Under the pieces are notes generated by a model, which had not been told where the DNA came from, did not search any database, and saw nothing but the letters and a program-made list of their open reading frames with translations. The translations under genes were made by a program, and so were the position numbers. A DNA stretch of 64,000 bases, taken from the NCBI RefSeq assembly GCF_001636295.1, contig NZ_CP014209.1:3472001-3536000 (forward strand), written 5' to 3'. The stretch's first letter is position 1. Every line of letters begins with the position of its first letter. Positions 8,137-16,306 of the stretch are shown piece after piece. The DNA is from Isoptericola dokdonensis DS-3 (lineage in GTDB: Bacteria > Actinomycetota > Actinomycetes > Actinomycetales > Cellulomonadaceae).

Positions 8137-9342
8137 CTACCTCTCGTAGTCGAAGTTGACGAAGACCAGGCCGTTGGCGGTGCCGGAGGACTCCGTGAAC
8201 TCGGGGTAGGGCAGGTCGGGGAGCACCTCGAACTTCCAGGCGCCCTCCCAGGCGTCGAGGACGCCGGCCTGGCACGCGTACACGTCCACGGTGTACTGGC
8301 CCGGCTTGAGCCACAGGTCGCGGATCACGAGGGAGCCGCGCTCCTCCTTCGTCGGGTCGAACCACTGGCCGACGAGCCGGGAGTCGCACTGGGCGATGAC
8401 GGTGCCCTGGTCGTTGTTGACGTGCATGGACAGGAAGTAGCTGCCGATGAGGTGCTTGCTCGGCTTGGCGACGAAGTCCACGGTGATGTCGTCCGACGAC
8501 TTGACGAAGACGTCCGGCATCGAGACCGACGACAGCCGGACCTGGCCGGAGCCGGGGCGGTTCTTCGCGTCGGTCTGGGCGGCGGCGAAGCTCTCGAAGC
8601 TGTTGCGGTACGCCTCGAGGGTGCCGTCGACCGTGCCGGCGTACGTGAGCGTCCCGCGGTCGAGCAGGAGCGCGGAGCTGCACAGGGCCTGGACGGTCTG
8701 GAGCTGGTGGCTGACGTACAGCACGGTGCGGCCACCGCTGGCCGCCTCGCGCATCTTCGCGATGGACCGGCGCTGGAACTCGGCGTCGCCGACGGCGAGG
8801 ACCTCGTCGATGGCGAGGATCTCGGTGTCGAGGTGCGCCGCGACGGAGAAGGCGAGCCGGACGTACATCCCCGAGGAGTAGCGCTTGACGGGGGTCGCGA
8901 GGAACTTCTCGATGCCGGAGAAGTCGACGATCTCGTCGTAGCGGCGCAGGATCTCCTTGCGGGTCATCCCGAGGATGGAGCCGTTGAGGAAGATGTTCTC
9001 CTTGCCGGTGAGCTCGGGGTGGAACCCCGTGCCGACCTCGAGCAGGGAGCCCACGCGCCCGGTGATGGCGATGCGGCCCCGGCTCGGCGCCGTGACCCGG
9101 GTGAGGAGCTTGAGCAGCGTCGACTTGCCGGCGCCGTTGCGCCCGACGATGCCGAGCGCCTCGCCCTGCGGGACCTCGAAGCTGACGTCGTCGAGGGCGT
9201 CGAAGAGGGTGTACTTCGCCTTGCCGGTCGAGCGCAGCCACTGCACGGCCGCGTGGGCGGCGGTGGTGGGCCGCTCGCCCTGCGCGCCGAGGCGGTACGT
9301 CTTCCCGAGTCCTTCGACCGAGATCGCGGATGTCGCTGTCAC
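8137..9342 (-). CDS. ABC transporter ATPase with C-terminal carbohydrate-binding-like domain (Wzt-like)
   Basis: 401 residues. The nucleotide-binding domain covers about residues 1-245: Walker A GRNGAGKST, the polysaccharide-exporter signature GSLLEVGTGFHPELTGKENI, ABC signature YSSGMYVRLAFS, Walker B EILAIDEVLAVGD and switch VSHQL. About residues 260-401 form a beta-rich extension resembling the glycan-binding domain of Wzt, which in characterised systems recognises the modified end of the finished chain. GTG 9342 has AAGG upstream. A plain teichoic-acid ATPase would lack this extension, so export of a capped or modified polymer is likely (inference). Confidence 0.92.
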   Translation of the reverse strand: MTATSAISVEGLGKTYRLGAQGERPTTAAHAAVQWLRSTGKAKYTLFDALDDVSFEVPQGEALGIVGRNGAGKSTLLKLLTRVTAPSRGRIAITGRVGSLLEVGTGFHPELTGKENIFLNGSILGMTRKEILRRYDEIVDFSGIEKFLATPVKRYSSGMYVRLAFSVAAHLDTEILAIDEVLAVGDAEFQRRSIAKMREAASGGRTVLYVSHQLQTVQALCSSALLLDRGTLTYAGTVDGTLEAYRNSFESFAAAQTDAKNRPGSGQVRLSSVSMPDVFVKSSDDITVDFVAKPSKHLIGSYFLSMHVNNDQGTVIAQCDSRLVGQWFDPTKEERGSLVIRDLWLKPGQYTVDVYACQAGVLDAWEGAWKFEVLPDLPYPEFTESSGTANGLVFVNFDYER

Positions 9343-9388
9343 GAGGCAACCTTCGCTCAGGGGTGTCGGGAGGTGGAAGCGGGAAGCC

Positions 9389-9410
9389 GGGTGAACCTGA
9401 GGTTTCACCC
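9389..9410 (-). terminator. Hairpin overlapping the stop codon of the GT2 gene
   Basis: GGGTGAACC and GGTTTCACCC are inverted around a TGA loop, with one bulged base. The stem includes the GT2 stop codon at 9405-9407 and has no T tract. It could attenuate transcription between the upstream glycosyltransferases and the exporter genes, or be a coincidental protein-coding palindrome. Confidence 0.3.
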
Positions 9411-10373
9411 TCGTCCGAGGGCGTCCAGCACGCGGCGCCGCAGGCGTCCGCGGAGCCCGCCGACGAACCCGCGGGCGTCGTGCCGCAGGCCCCACGCCGC
9501 CTCGCCGGCGGCGACGCCGACGTGCCCGTGCGCGAGGGCCCACAGCATGGTCCGTCCGGCCTCGCGGGCCGCCTCGCGCCGTTCGGTCGCCAGGTGCTCC
9601 GCCAGCAGGTCGGCGGCGCGCCGGTCGCCGCGGTCGCGGGCCGCCCACGCCTGGCGGCTCAGGACGGCGTCCGCGACGTCGCGGCGCCGCCGCTGGTTGG
9701 CGACGTCGCTGCGTGTCGCGTTGCCGTCGTGGCGCCGGTACCCGACGAGCTCGTCGGGGACGCAGGCGAACGTCCCGCGCCGCAGCAGGCGCAGCGCGAG
9801 CTCCATGTCCTCCAGCATCGACATCTCCGGGCTGAACCCGCCGACGGCGAGGAGGTCCGCACGGCGGACCATGAGCGCGCCGCAGATGTGCGGGAGCCGC
9901 GCGCGGCGGGCGAGCATGTCGTCGGCCGTGGCGGGCGTCGCGGGCCACGCGGGTCCCACCCGGGCGCCGTGGGCGTCCAGGTGCCACCCGCCGCAGTAGG
10001 ACGCCGGGGCGGCCGGGTCGGCGGCGAGCGCCAGGACCTGCCGGGCGAGGCGTTCCGGGTGCCAGACGTCGTCGTCGTCGAGGAACACGACCAGCTCGCC
10101 CACGGTGTGCGCGACGCCGGTGTTGCGGGACTCCGAGACGGTCGCGGACGGCGGTACGCGGACGACGTCGGCCTTGCCGACGGTCCGTTCGACGACGTCG
10201 TCCAGCCACTGCGGGTCGGGGACGCCGTTGTCGGCGATCACCAGCTCCCAGCGGTCGTGGGTCTGGGCGGCGAGCGACGTGAGAGCCTGCGCGAGGTAGG
10301 GCGAGCGCCGGTTCGTGGCGACGACGACGGCGACGGTCGGGCCGTCGCCCGGGCTGTCGGGATCGTCGGTCAC
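9405..10373 (-). CDS. Family 2 glycosyltransferase
   Basis: 322 residues. TVAVVVATNRRSPYLAQAL opens the fold, ELVIADNG and SESRNTGVAHTVGELVVFLD follow, and the metal site is a DDDD run followed by VWHPERLARQ. EDMELALRLLRRG lies in the acceptor half. GTG 10373 overlaps the TGA of the upstream gene (GTGA). It acts in the same glycan pathway as its neighbours. The C-terminal third is helical and Arg/Ala rich. Specificity is unknown. Confidence 0.86.
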   Translation of the reverse strand: MTDDPDSPGDGPTVAVVVATNRRSPYLAQALTSLAAQTHDRWELVIADNGVPDPQWLDDVVERTVGKADVVRVPPSATVSESRNTGVAHTVGELVVFLDDDDVWHPERLARQVLALAADPAAPASYCGGWHLDAHGARVGPAWPATPATADDMLARRARLPHICGALMVRRADLLAVGGFSPEMSMLEDMELALRLLRRGTFACVPDELVGYRRHDGNATRSDVANQRRRRDVADAVLSRQAWAARDRGDRRAADLLAEHLATERREAAREAGRTMLWALAHGHVGVAAGEAAWGLRHDARGFVGGLRGRLRRRVLDALGRG

Positions 10374-11350
10374 GACCGCCCCCACGGCGTCGCGACGCCG
10401 TCGCGGCGGTCCTGGGCGCGGGCGCGGGCCGCGGCGGGGACGCCCGCCACCAGGCCGACGAGCTCGCAGACGGCCCGGCTGCAGATCGCCGCCGCGCCGA
10501 CGACCTGGCCGCGGCGCAGCCGCTGCGCGCCCTTGCGCAGGTAGTGCCGCTGGCTGCGCAGGACCGTCACCGTGAAGTGGCGCACCACCGGCGCACGCCA
10601 CCCGAGGTTGCGCACGAGCAGGACGAGGTGGTTGCGCCGGGCGTAGTAGAGGTAGCGGCGGTCGAACCGCTGGCCGCCGGTCTGGTAGGGGGCGGCGACG
10701 TGCCGGACGAGCGCCCGGGGCTGGTAGACGAGGCGCCCGCCCGCCGCGCGCACCCGGAGCGAGATGTCGGACTCCTCGCACAGGCACGTGCCCGGGTAGC
10801 TGCCCCGGATGCCGCCGATCGCCTCCAGGGCGGACCGGCGGAAGGACATGTTGGCGCCGAGCAGGTGGTGCACCTCGACGAGCCTGCCCGGGTCGGCGCC
10901 GAAGCCTCCGGTGAGCATCCCGTTCGGCAGGAACCGGCCGATCTGGCCGAGCCCGTCGGACTCCTCGCCCTCGATGCCGTTGAGCGCGCGTCCGCCGACC
11001 CCGTGCACTGTCGGGTCCGCGTAGGGCGTCACGAGCTCGTCGAGCCACGTCGGGTCGACGTAGGCGTCGTCGTCGATGAACGCGACGACGTCACCGGTGG
11101 CGACGGCCAGGCCCAGCGCCCGCGACTCCGGCATGGTGCCGGGGCCGAGGCGGTGCGGCACGAGGCGGACGTCGGGGAAGCCCTCGGCCACGACCAGTCG
11201 GGTCCGGTCGTCGGGGGAGCCGTCCACGACGATCACCTCGTGCGGGGACGTGCTCAGCTTGCCGAGGTGCTCCAGGCACTCCTGGAGGTGCTCGGGGCGG
11301 GCGTACGTGATGACGACGACGCTGACCGACGGTGCGATGGGGGCGTTCAC
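10370..11350 (-). CDS. Family 2 glycosyltransferase
   Basis: 326 residues. SVSVVVITYARPEHLQECL, VIVVDGSPDD, ESRALGLAVATGDVVAFIDD with the DDD metal motif, then GANMSFRRSALEAIGG and CEESDISLRVRAAGG are in the order expected for rhamnosyl- or galactosyl-type GT2 enzymes. A hydrophobic helix near the C-terminus (AICSRAVCELVGLVAG) may sit on the membrane. GTG 11350 overlaps the stop of the gene upstream (GTGA), and its own stop overlaps the next start. Confidence 0.87.
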   Translation of the reverse strand: MNAPIAPSVSVVVITYARPEHLQECLEHLGKLSTSPHEVIVVDGSPDDRTRLVVAEGFPDVRLVPHRLGPGTMPESRALGLAVATGDVVAFIDDDAYVDPTWLDELVTPYADPTVHGVGGRALNGIEGEESDGLGQIGRFLPNGMLTGGFGADPGRLVEVHHLLGANMSFRRSALEAIGGIRGSYPGTCLCEESDISLRVRAAGGRLVYQPRALVRHVAAPYQTGGQRFDRRYLYYARRNHLVLLVRNLGWRAPVVRHFTVTVLRSQRHYLRKGAQRLRRGQVVGAAAICSRAVCELVGLVAGVPAAARARAQDRRDGVATPWGRS

Positions 11351-12189
11351 GGCACGTCCGTCGCGGCGTCGGGCACGCGTCCCACGCGGAACCAGTCGTC
11401 GGAGCGCAGGGGGGAGGTCAGGGCGGCGAGCCGGGGCCGCCGCGAGAAGGACTCCCAGCGCTCGTACACGCCGCGGCGGGTGTACTCGGCGGCGTGCCCC
11501 GACCAGGCGAACTTGCGACGCATGATCTCCGGCGGACGCACCCAGGAGTAGTGCAGGACCGCCGCCTCGAGCGGGACGACCTCGTGCACGACGGCGGTCC
11601 GGGGGTGGTGGGGGTCGGTGTTCCAGGGGCGCAGGTCGACGCGGTACAGCGGGACGTCGGCCTGCCGGCTCAGCGTGAGGGTCGTGCCGGCCCGGACGGC
11701 GAGCGGACCGGGGAAGCTGGCCACGGGGCGGCCGAACCGGGTGCTGGACTCCAGGAAGCGGTCGGCCCCGGCGCGCGTGTAGAGCCAGCGGGCGGGGTAG
11801 TCGAGCCCGTCGGCGGCGGCCTCCTCGGTGTGGTCGAGCGCCGCGAAGAACGTCTCGGGCCGCGCCAGGACCTCGTCGGTGTCGAGCTGCACCACCCAGT
11901 CGGCGCCCTCGGACGCCTGGTCGAGGGCGACCTGGCGCTGGCGCGTGTCGTTCGTCAGCGGGTCGCGGTCGAGGTCGGCGAACGACCCCGGCGCCAGGAC
12001 GCACCGGCCGTCGACGTCGAGCGCGCGGATCGCCGCCAGGCACTGCTCGACCGGCAGCGGTGTGCCCGTCCAGGAGGTCGAGGTCGCGTCGTAGGAGACG
12101 ACGATGCGGTCCACGCGGTCGTAGTACGACCGGATGCTCGCGGTGAGGAAGTGCGGGTCGGCGGCCAGGACGTACGCGTGACGTCGCAT
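11347..12189 (-). CDS. Glycosyltransferase, GT2-like, first gene of the long minus-strand operon
   Basis: 280 residues beginning MRRHAYVLAADPHFLTASIR. RIVVSYDATSTSW and QLDTDEVLARPETFF provide a DTD-type metal motif, and YSWVRPPEIMRRKFAWSGH lies near the end. This arrangement resembles the Glyco_tranf_2_4 or GT92-like group rather than classical GT2. The start is well supported: GGAAGGAGG lies 6 nt before the ATG. It opens the run of ten co-oriented, mostly overlapping genes ending at 1941, so its promoter probably drives the whole exporter cluster. Confidence 0.78.
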   Translation of the reverse strand: MRRHAYVLAADPHFLTASIRSYYDRVDRIVVSYDATSTSWTGTPLPVEQCLAAIRALDVDGRCVLAPGSFADLDRDPLTNDTRQRQVALDQASEGADWVVQLDTDEVLARPETFFAALDHTEEAAADGLDYPARWLYTRAGADRFLESSTRFGRPVASFPGPLAVRAGTTLTLSRQADVPLYRVDLRPWNTDPHHPRTAVVHEVVPLEAAVLHYSWVRPPEIMRRKFAWSGHAAEYTRRGVYERWESFSRRPRLAALTSPLRSDDWFRVGRVPDAATDVP

Positions 12190-12323
12190 CGTTCCTCCTT
12201 CCCGGGCGGCGGGTCGTCCAGCCGGACGGCGGCACGGTCGCGGGTGCCGGCTACGGAAACGCTAGCCGCAACCGTCCGGCGCGAACCGGGGCCGCCGGGT
12301 GAACCAGGGGGTGAAACCCGCGC
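12190..12323 (-). promoter_or_regulatory. Leader and likely promoter region of the polysaccharide operon
   Basis: This gap separates the operon's first gene from the GT4 gene upstream. On the minus strand it holds the ribosome site next to 12189. At 12249-12267 an inverted repeat GGCTA/TAGCC spans a possible -10 box TAGCGT, and GGTTTCACCC/GGTTCACCC lies further upstream. No convincing -35 box was found, so the exact start is uncertain. Confidence 0.4.
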
Positions 12324-13385
12324 TCACCGGGGCTCCCGGCCGGCGAGCACCGCCCGCCACACCTCGCCGTGCGCCGCCGCGCTGGCGTCCCACGTGAAGC
12401 GTTCCGCACGGGCCCGGCCGGCGCGTCGCAGCACGTCGACGCCGGTGCCGTCCAGCGCGTGGACGAGCCCGTCCGCGATCCCGCCTGCGTCGGGCTCGAC
12501 GAGGATCCCCGCGTCCCCGACGACCTCCGGCAGCGCGGTGCGGTCCGCCGCGACGACGGTCGTCCCCGCGGCCATCGCCTCGAGGACGGGCAGGCCGAAG
12601 CCCTCGTGCAGCGACGGCACGACGACCACCTCGGCCGCGGCGACCAGGCCGGGCAGCAGCGCGTCGGGCAGGCGGCCGGTCTGGACGGTCCCCTCCAACG
12701 GGTCGAAGAGCCGGTGGCGGCGCTCCGACTCCGGACCGCACAGCACCAGGGAGACGTCCGGGTGGGCGGAGCGCACGGCCGGCCACGCCGCGGCGAGGGC
12801 GTCGAGGTTCTTGCGGCGCGCCGAGCCGCCCGCGTTCAGCACGAACCGGCCCCGCACCCCGATCCCGGCGAGGCCCGCCGCGTCCAGCGGCACCGCGTCG
12901 AAGAACCGGCCGTCGACGCCGTTGGGGATCGCGATGACGCGCTCCAGGCCCAGCCGCTCGGCGACGTCGTCGGCGGAGAACTGCGACGGCGCGACGACGG
13001 CGGCCGCCCGGCGCGTCTCCGCCGCCGCGTGCGGCTCCGGGGAGGCCTCGTCGTCGAAGCGCCACGCGACCGTGTCGTGCACCGTCACCACCTCGGGGCC
13101 CGGCGCCGGCGGGTGGGCGAGGCTCATCCGGTGCACCACGTCGGAACCCCGGTAGAGGAGGGCCCCCGCGGCACGTCGCACGGCCGTCGGGGCGTCGCGC
13201 AGCACCCAGGCCGGGACACGGTGCGTCCCCGGCAGCGGCGAGCGCAGCGAGCGCAGCACGGCCCGGCGGGTGACGACGTCGGCGCCGAGCACCCCGGGGG
13301 CGCGCGCGATCACCTCCTCCTCGTAGACCTGCATGCCCATCGGCGCCGGGCTCGCCGTCGTCACGAAGGTGATGGTGCCGCTCAC
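12324..13385 (-). CDS. Glycosyltransferase family 4 (GT-B)
   Basis: 353 residues. MQVYEEEVIARAPGVLG is in the N-terminal domain, TVHDTVAWRF and VVAPSQFSADDVAERLG in the middle, IPNGVDGRFF at the hinge, and VLNAGGSARRKNLDAL plus PSLHEGFGLPVLEAMAAGT in the donor domain, the last carrying the retaining GT4 E-x7-E motif. Members of this type are often mannosyltransferases. The GTG at 13385 has GGGAG upstream. It diverges from the GT4 gene at 13423. Confidence 0.9.
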   Translation of the reverse strand: MSGTITFVTTASPAPMGMQVYEEEVIARAPGVLGADVVTRRAVLRSLRSPLPGTHRVPAWVLRDAPTAVRRAAGALLYRGSDVVHRMSLAHPPAPGPEVVTVHDTVAWRFDDEASPEPHAAAETRRAAAVVAPSQFSADDVAERLGLERVIAIPNGVDGRFFDAVPLDAAGLAGIGVRGRFVLNAGGSARRKNLDALAAAWPAVRSAHPDVSLVLCGPESERRHRLFDPLEGTVQTGRLPDALLPGLVAAAEVVVVPSLHEGFGLPVLEAMAAGTTVVAADRTALPEVVGDAGILVEPDAGGIADGLVHALDGTGVDVLRRAGRARAERFTWDASAAAHGEVWRAVLAGREPR

Positions 13386-13410
13386 GTGCTCTCCCGTCCC
13401 TGAGGTTCCC

Positions 13411-13422
13411 TATGATCCGTCA
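13411..13422 (+). promoter_or_regulatory. Leaderless promoter, -10 box TATGAT
   Basis: TATGAT at 13411-13416 is followed by exactly six bases and then the ATG at 13423. With the usual distance from a -10 box to the start point, transcription would begin at or next to the A of the start codon. No ribosome site lies in the six bases. Confidence 0.65.
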
Positions 13423-14604
13423 ATGGCACCCGTCGTCCTCGTCTCCAGCTCGTTCCGCCCCCGCGTCGGCGGGGTCGAGGAGCACGTGCTCAACGTGGCA
13501 CGGACGCTGCGGGCGCGCGGCACGGACGTCGTGGTGTGGACGGTCGACCAGGGTGACGACGTCCCGCGGCAGGTCGACGGCGTCCCGGTGCGGGTGCTGC
13601 CGTGCCCGATGCCCGCCCGGAGCGTCCGGTCGCTCGCGTCGTTCGCCCTGCGGGCCCCCGTCGCGGCGGCCCGCTGGGCGGCGGCGCTGCTGCGGGACCG
13701 GCCGCGGGTGCTGCACGTGCACTGCTTCGGGCCGAACGGCCCCTGGGCGACGGCGGCGGCGGCGCTGGCCCGCCGACCCCTGGTGCTCACCGCGCACGGC
13801 GAGACGTTCATGGACGCGCACCGGGTGTTCGACACCTCGGCGCTGCTCCGCCGTGCGCTGTCCACGGCCCTGCGCCGGGCCGACGTGGTGACCGCCTGCT
13901 CGGGCGCCGCGGCCCAGGACCTGGCCCGGTTCGGCGCCGACCCCGACGCCGTCGAGGTCGTGTTCAACGGCATCGACGCGACCGAGCCGGCCGGGGACGC
14001 ACCGCCGGGGCTGCCGCGGCGGTACGTCCTCGCGCTCGGGCGGCTCGTGGAGAACAAGGGGTTCGACCTGCTGGTCGAGGCGTTCGCCGCCGCCCGGCTG
14101 CCGCAGGACGTGCACCTCGTGGTCGCCGGCACGGGACCGGCCGCGCGGACCGTCCTCGACCGGGCGGCGGCCCGCGGCGTCGCGGACCGCGTGCACCTGC
14201 CCGGACGCCTGGACCGCGGGCAGGTGGTGACCGTGACGGCCGCCGCGGTGGCCCTCGTCGTGCCGAGCCGCGTGGAGGCGTTCGGGATCGTCGTGCTGGA
14301 GGGATGGCGCGCGGGCGTGCCGGTCGTCGCGACCACCCACGGCGGTCCGCCCGAGTTCGTCGCGGACGGCGAGACCGGCCTGCTCGTCGACCCGACGGAC
14401 ACGGCGGCGCTCGCGGCGGCGCTCGAGACCGTCGTCGGGGACCCCGCGACGGCCGGACGGATCGGTCGTGCCGGTCGCGCCCGCCTGGCGGACTTCACGT
14501 GGGACACCGTCGTCGACCGCTACGAGGCCGGGTACCGGCGGGCGGAGTCGCGCCGCCGGAAGCCGAGGAGCCGGCGGCGCGACGGCACCTCGACGAGCCG
14601 GTAG
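13423..14604 (+). CDS. Glycosyltransferase family 4 (GT-B)
   Basis: 393 residues. VVLVSSSFRPRVGGVEEHVL is the glycine-rich acceptor-domain opening of GT4, LTAHGE and VEVVFNGIDA lie in the middle, and VLALGRLVENKGFDLLVEAF and VPSRVEAFGIVVLEGWRAG give the donor domain with its E-x7-E pair. The start follows a -10 box by 6 nt and fits the conserved N-terminus. The last 85 bp overlap the convergent acyltransferase gene. It probably serves the neighbouring surface-glycan pathway, under its own promoter. Confidence 0.9.
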   Translation: MAPVVLVSSSFRPRVGGVEEHVLNVARTLRARGTDVVVWTVDQGDDVPRQVDGVPVRVLPCPMPARSVRSLASFALRAPVAAARWAAALLRDRPRVLHVHCFGPNGPWATAAAALARRPLVLTAHGETFMDAHRVFDTSALLRRALSTALRRADVVTACSGAAAQDLARFGADPDAVEVVFNGIDATEPAGDAPPGLPRRYVLALGRLVENKGFDLLVEAFAAARLPQDVHLVVAGTGPAARTVLDRAAARGVADRVHLPGRLDRGQVVTVTAAAVALVVPSRVEAFGIVVLEGWRAGVPVVATTHGGPPEFVADGETGLLVDPTDTAALAAALETVVGDPATAGRIGRAGRARLADFTWDTVVDRYEAGYRRAESRRRKPRSRRRDGTSTSR

Positions 14605-15569
14605 AGGCCGTACGCCCCGGCGCTCGCCAGGAGCAGCACCCCGGCGGCGGCGACCGGCCCGGTGCCGCCCAGGACGACGAAGCCCCGCACCACCAGCTCG
14701 TGCACGAGGTAGAAGGCGTACGACACGGCGCCCGCCAGCACGAGCCACGGGTGCGCGGTCCAGCCGCGCGGGCCGTCGAGGTCGTGCGCGGCGAAGGCCG
14801 CGACGAGGAGCGCGAAGGGCACCGCGAGCCCCGCCGTCACCACCAGCGTCCCGGTGCCGAGCGTGCCCGGGGCGAGCAGCCCGGCCAGCACCACGGCACC
14901 GAGCACCAGGATCCCGCCGACCGTGGGCCCCACCCGGGGCCGCCACCCCTCCTGGACGGCCAGCGCGGCGACGATGCCCAGCACGAACTCGGGGGCACGG
15001 GTGAGGGGGAGGTGGTAGAACCACGGCGCGAGGCCGGGCCACACGAGACCGACGACGAGCGGGGCGGCCACCGCGGCGAGCGCGACGGTCGTGCGCGGCG
15101 TCGGCCGCAACGCCGTCAGGCCGCGCAGGAGGAACGGGAACGCGACGTAGAACGCGGCCTCGCAGCTCAACGACCAGGCGACGTTGTTGATCGACATCGC
15201 CGTCTCGCCCGACGGGGACCACGCCTGGACCAGCAGCAGGTCGGCGACGACCAGCCCCGGGGTGACGAGCGCGCCCACGGCCAGGCAGAACACCACGGCG
15301 GCGACGAAGGTCACCAGGTGGTTGGGGTAGATGCGGGCGAAGCGGCGCCACAGGAACCCCGCGTGCGACTGGCCGGGCCGGGCCGACCAGGTCAGGACGA
15401 AGCCCGAGAGCACGAAGAACAGGCCGACGCCGGCGTACCCGGCGTCGGTGCCGGGCACGTCGAGCACGCCCCAGAACGTCAGGTGGTACAGCAGGACGAG
15501 CAGCGCCGCCGCCGCCCGCAGCGAGGTGAGGCCGGGCAGGTCGAGCCCGGGGTGAGCTGGTGCCGTCAC
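14520..15569 (-). CDS. Acyltransferase 3 family membrane protein
   Basis: 349 residues with about ten membrane segments. LDLPGLTSLRAAAALLVLLYH contains the conserved R and H of acyltransferase-3 proteins (R near residue 18, H near 29 from this start), with VGLFFVLSGFVLTW, RRFARIYPNH and NNVAWSLSCEAAFYVAFPFL in order. It is predicted to carry acyl groups across the membrane for O-acylation of surface glycans. GTG 15569 is chosen because GGGAGG lies 4 nt upstream; an in-frame ATG at 15593 has poor spacing. It lies in the polysaccharide region, which fits glycan decoration. Confidence 0.85.
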   Translation of the reverse strand: MTAPAHPGLDLPGLTSLRAAAALLVLLYHLTFWGVLDVPGTDAGYAGVGLFFVLSGFVLTWSARPGQSHAGFLWRRFARIYPNHLVTFVAAVVFCLAVGALVTPGLVVADLLLVQAWSPSGETAMSINNVAWSLSCEAAFYVAFPFLLRGLTALRPTPRTTVALAAVAAPLVVGLVWPGLAPWFYHLPLTRAPEFVLGIVAALAVQEGWRPRVGPTVGGILVLGAVVLAGLLAPGTLGTGTLVVTAGLAVPFALLVAAFAAHDLDGPRGWTAHPWLVLAGAVSYAFYLVHELVVRGFVVLGGTGPVAAAGVLLLASAGAYGLYRLVEVPSRRRLLGFRRRDSARRYPAS

Positions 15570-15618
15570 GACGCCTCCCGTGGTCGGAGACATTCTCCGG
15601 TGGAGCCGGACGGGCAGG

Positions 15619-16230
15619 TCAAGGATGAACAGCGGCCACGGGGCGGGTGAATCTTGCGCGTGCGGGCGCCACGGTGGCGTGCACCGCGGCCGCGAGGAGC
15701 AGCGCGCCCAGCGTGTCGGCCGGCCGGTGCGCGTGCCCGACGACGTTGACGACGCACGCCGCGGCCACCACCAGCGCCACCGGCAGCACCAGGGCCCGGG
15801 CGGCCGCGGGCGAGCACAGCGTCAGCAGCGCGAGGGCGAGAGCGGCCGAGACCGCGACGTGACCAGAGGGGAACGTGTTCTCCACGTAGCCGGCGTCGCC
15901 GAGGTAGGGGCGCTCCAGCACCCGCTTGAGCAGCAGGGCCACCGCGACGGTCACGCCGACGCCGACGCCGACGCGCACGACCGGCCCGGGCGCCGCCCGC
16001 CACAGCCGGACCGCGGCGGCCGCACCGCACGCGACGGCGAGGACGACGGGTATCCCCGGTCGCAGCGGGGCGACGAGCGGCTCGAGCGTGGGGTTCCACG
16101 CCTGCGCCGCGGAGAACAGGCGGATGTCGACCGTCTGGCCGGCGGCGGTGCCCACGGCGACCGCGTACAGCAGGGCGCAGGCGACGAGGAGGACGCCTGC
16201 GGTCACCCAGCGTGCAGCCAAGAACTTCAC
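15619..16230 (-). CDS. PAP2-family membrane phosphatase
   Basis: 203 residues with about five membrane helices. The three PAP2 motifs are present: KRVLERP, then TFPSGHVAVS, then VVGHAHRPADTLGA with the nucleophile-activating His and Asp. The enzyme should dephosphorylate a lipid phosphate or polyprenyl pyrophosphate at the outer face of the membrane; recycling of the undecaprenyl carrier used by the polysaccharide pathway would suit the context. The GTG at 16228-16230 starts the frame. It is divergent to the GT87 gene. Confidence 0.85.
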   Translation of the reverse strand: MKFLAARWVTAGVLLVACALLYAVAVGTAAGQTVDIRLFSAAQAWNPTLEPLVAPLRPGIPVVLAVACGAAAAVRLWRAAPGPVVRVGVGVGVTVAVALLLKRVLERPYLGDAGYVENTFPSGHVAVSAALALALLTLCSPAAARALVLPVALVVAAACVVNVVGHAHRPADTLGALLLAAAVHATVAPARARFTRPVAAVHP

Positions 16231-16255
16231 CCCTCGGGACGGACGGACTCCTCCC

Positions 16256-16306
16256 TAGGATGAGCGAGGCCGGGGCGAACCGGGAACCCGTCGTGGGGGT
16301 GAATCG
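16256..16306 (+). promoter_or_regulatory. Probable promoter of the GT87-like gene
   Basis: TAGGAT at 16256-16261 is a good actinobacterial -10 box. It would give a leader of about 40 nt ending in GGGGGTGA just before the GTG at 16307. No clear -35 box. Confidence 0.45.

Noticed and set aside
15594..15650. Small gene between the acyltransferase-3 and PAP2 genes
   Set aside because: The gap is too short and without a ribosome site; the apparent frames belong to the flanking genes.
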